Shown here piece by piece: positions 5,326 to 5,987 of a stretch of 5,987 bases of DNA (within the stretch, counting starts at the first letter, position 1; each line of letters starts with the position of its first letter). The position numbers and the translations under genes are program-made. This DNA comes from Alphaproteobacteria bacterium. Its GTDB lineage: Bacteria > Pseudomonadota > Alphaproteobacteria > Sphingomonadales > Sphingomonadaceae. The notes below the pieces were generated by a model. That model did not search any database, was not told where the DNA came from, and saw only the letters and a program-made list of their open reading frames with translations. The stretch spans positions 1 to 5,987 of the forward strand of contig JAQGLH010000319.1 in assembly GCA_028293005.1 (NCBI GenBank), written 5' to 3'.

Positions 5326-5402
5326 GGCGCCGCTGGGCTGATCGGCTAGCGCCTGCTTCCGCGACCTCGCCCCCGCAGGTCCCGACCTTCACGGACGATG
5401 AA

Positions 5403-5987
5403 ATGCGCAAGATCGACGACGTTAGAATATCCGAGATCAAGGAGCTGATGCCGCCGTCGCATTTCATGCGCGCGTTTCCGTGCACCGATGCGGCGAGCGA
5501 GATCGTCACCCGGGCCCGCTCGGCGATCCATTCGATCCTGCACGGCGGCGACGATCGCCTGCTGGTGGTGGTCGGCCCATGCTCGATCCACGATGCCGCG
5601 GCGGCGCGCGACTATGCCACGCGGCTCGCCGCCGAGCGCGCGCGCCATGCGGCAAGCCTCGAGATCGTAATGAGAGTCTATTTCGAAAAGCCGCGCACGA
5701 CGGTCGGCTGGAAGGGGCTGATCAACGATCCCGACCTCGACAACAGCTTCGACATCAACAAGGGGCTGCGGATCGCGCGCGAGCTTTTGCTCGACATCAA
5801 CGAGATGGGGGTGCCGGCCGGCACCGAATATCTCGACATGATCACGCCGCAATATATCGCCGACCTCGTCGCCTGGGGCGCGATCGGCGCGCGCACGACC
5901 GAGAGCCAGGTGCACCGCGAGCTGGCCTCGGGCCTGTCGTGCCCGGTCGGGTTCAAGAACGGCACCGACGGCAATCTGCGGATCGCG
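5403..5987 (+). CDS. aroG: Class I 3-deoxy-7-phosphoheptulonate (DAHP) synthase, 3' end missing
   Basis: The first 195 residues of a class I DAHP synthase, which condenses phosphoenolpyruvate and erythrose 4-phosphate to DAHP, the first step of the shikimate pathway to aromatic amino acids. It aligns without gaps to E. coli AroG (about 350 residues) from near its N-terminus. Visible residues are metal ligand Cys60 in GPCSIHD, Arg91 and Lys96 in VMRVYFEKPRTT, Arg164 in GARTTES and Lys185 in GFKNGTDG, the last four lining the phosphoenolpyruvate site. The N-terminal DD-x-RI-x-EIKEL segment, part of the phenylalanine-binding region of AroG, is kept, so feedback inhibition by an aromatic amino acid is plausible. 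The frame runs open to the window edge, where the other metal ligands would lie. ATG 5403 gives the family's usual N-terminus but lacks a clear ribosome binding site; in-frame ATGs at 5235 and 5247 would add 56 or 52 residues. Confidence 0.95.
   Translation, partial: MRKIDDVRISEIKELMPPSHFMRAFPCTDAASEIVTRARSAIHSILHGGDDRLLVVVGPCSIHDAAAARDYATRLAAERARHAASLEIVMRVYFEKPRTTVGWKGLINDPDLDNSFDINKGLRIARELLLDINEMGVPAGTEYLDMITPQYIADLVAWGAIGARTTESQVHRELASGLSCPVGFKNGTDGNLRIA

Noticed and set aside
5303..5326. Resemblance of ACTAGTT and ACTAG to E. coli TrpR operator half-sites upstream of a DAHP synthase
   Set aside because: The TrpR operator is a compact inverted repeat, while here the half-sites are direct repeats 19 bp apart. 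TrpR is not expected in this lineage.
5346..5915. Minus-strand frame opposite the DAHP synthase
   Set aside because: The + strand encodes a gap-free match to AroG with its active-site residues; the antisense frame has no domain signature.

Overview
The window is GC-rich, with G or C at most third codon positions. It reads as chromosomal DNA from an alphaproteobacterium, most likely a sphingomonad. That placement is an inference from gene style, codon use and the mix of catabolic oxidoreductases beside small lineage-specific proteins; it does not come from a marker gene. All six genes I accept, and one tentative small frame, lie on the + strand. Both edges cut a gene: a short-chain dehydrogenase on the left and a DAHP synthase on the right.

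Left half (1-3476): a small catabolic-looking group. It runs from the C-terminal two thirds of an SDR oxidoreductase, through a complete NAD(P)-dependent aldehyde dehydrogenase, to a complete Rieske non-haem iron oxygenase of the vanillate O-demethylase (VanA) type. All catalytic residues I checked are present. The logic fits oxygenase attack or O-demethylation, then alcohol and aldehyde oxidation, but the substrate cannot be read from the sequence. No electron-transfer partner for the oxygenase is in the window. A strong intrinsic terminator (3518-3549) closes the group.

Right half (3550-5402): small, poorly characterised genes with unusual gaps between them. They are a single-pass membrane protein with a Pro/Ala-rich linker and a periplasmic domain, an 84-residue acidic protein, and a cysteine-rich staphylococcal-nuclease-like protein that lacks one canonical metal-binding aspartate. 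From 5403 to the edge lies the first half of a class I (AroG-type) DAHP synthase, the entry enzyme of the shikimate pathway.

The most unusual feature is in the gaps. Four of the six carry a short tandem duplication, each of a different unit: 17 bp at 2142, 9-10 bp at 3561, 21 bp at 4283 and 19 bp at 5288. The 3561 array forms a textbook G-quadruplex motif on the minus strand. The 19-bp repeat lies in the leader of the DAHP synthase gene. I found no RNA gene, CRISPR array, insertion sequence or clear mobile element, and nothing that amounts to a convincing new multi-gene system.
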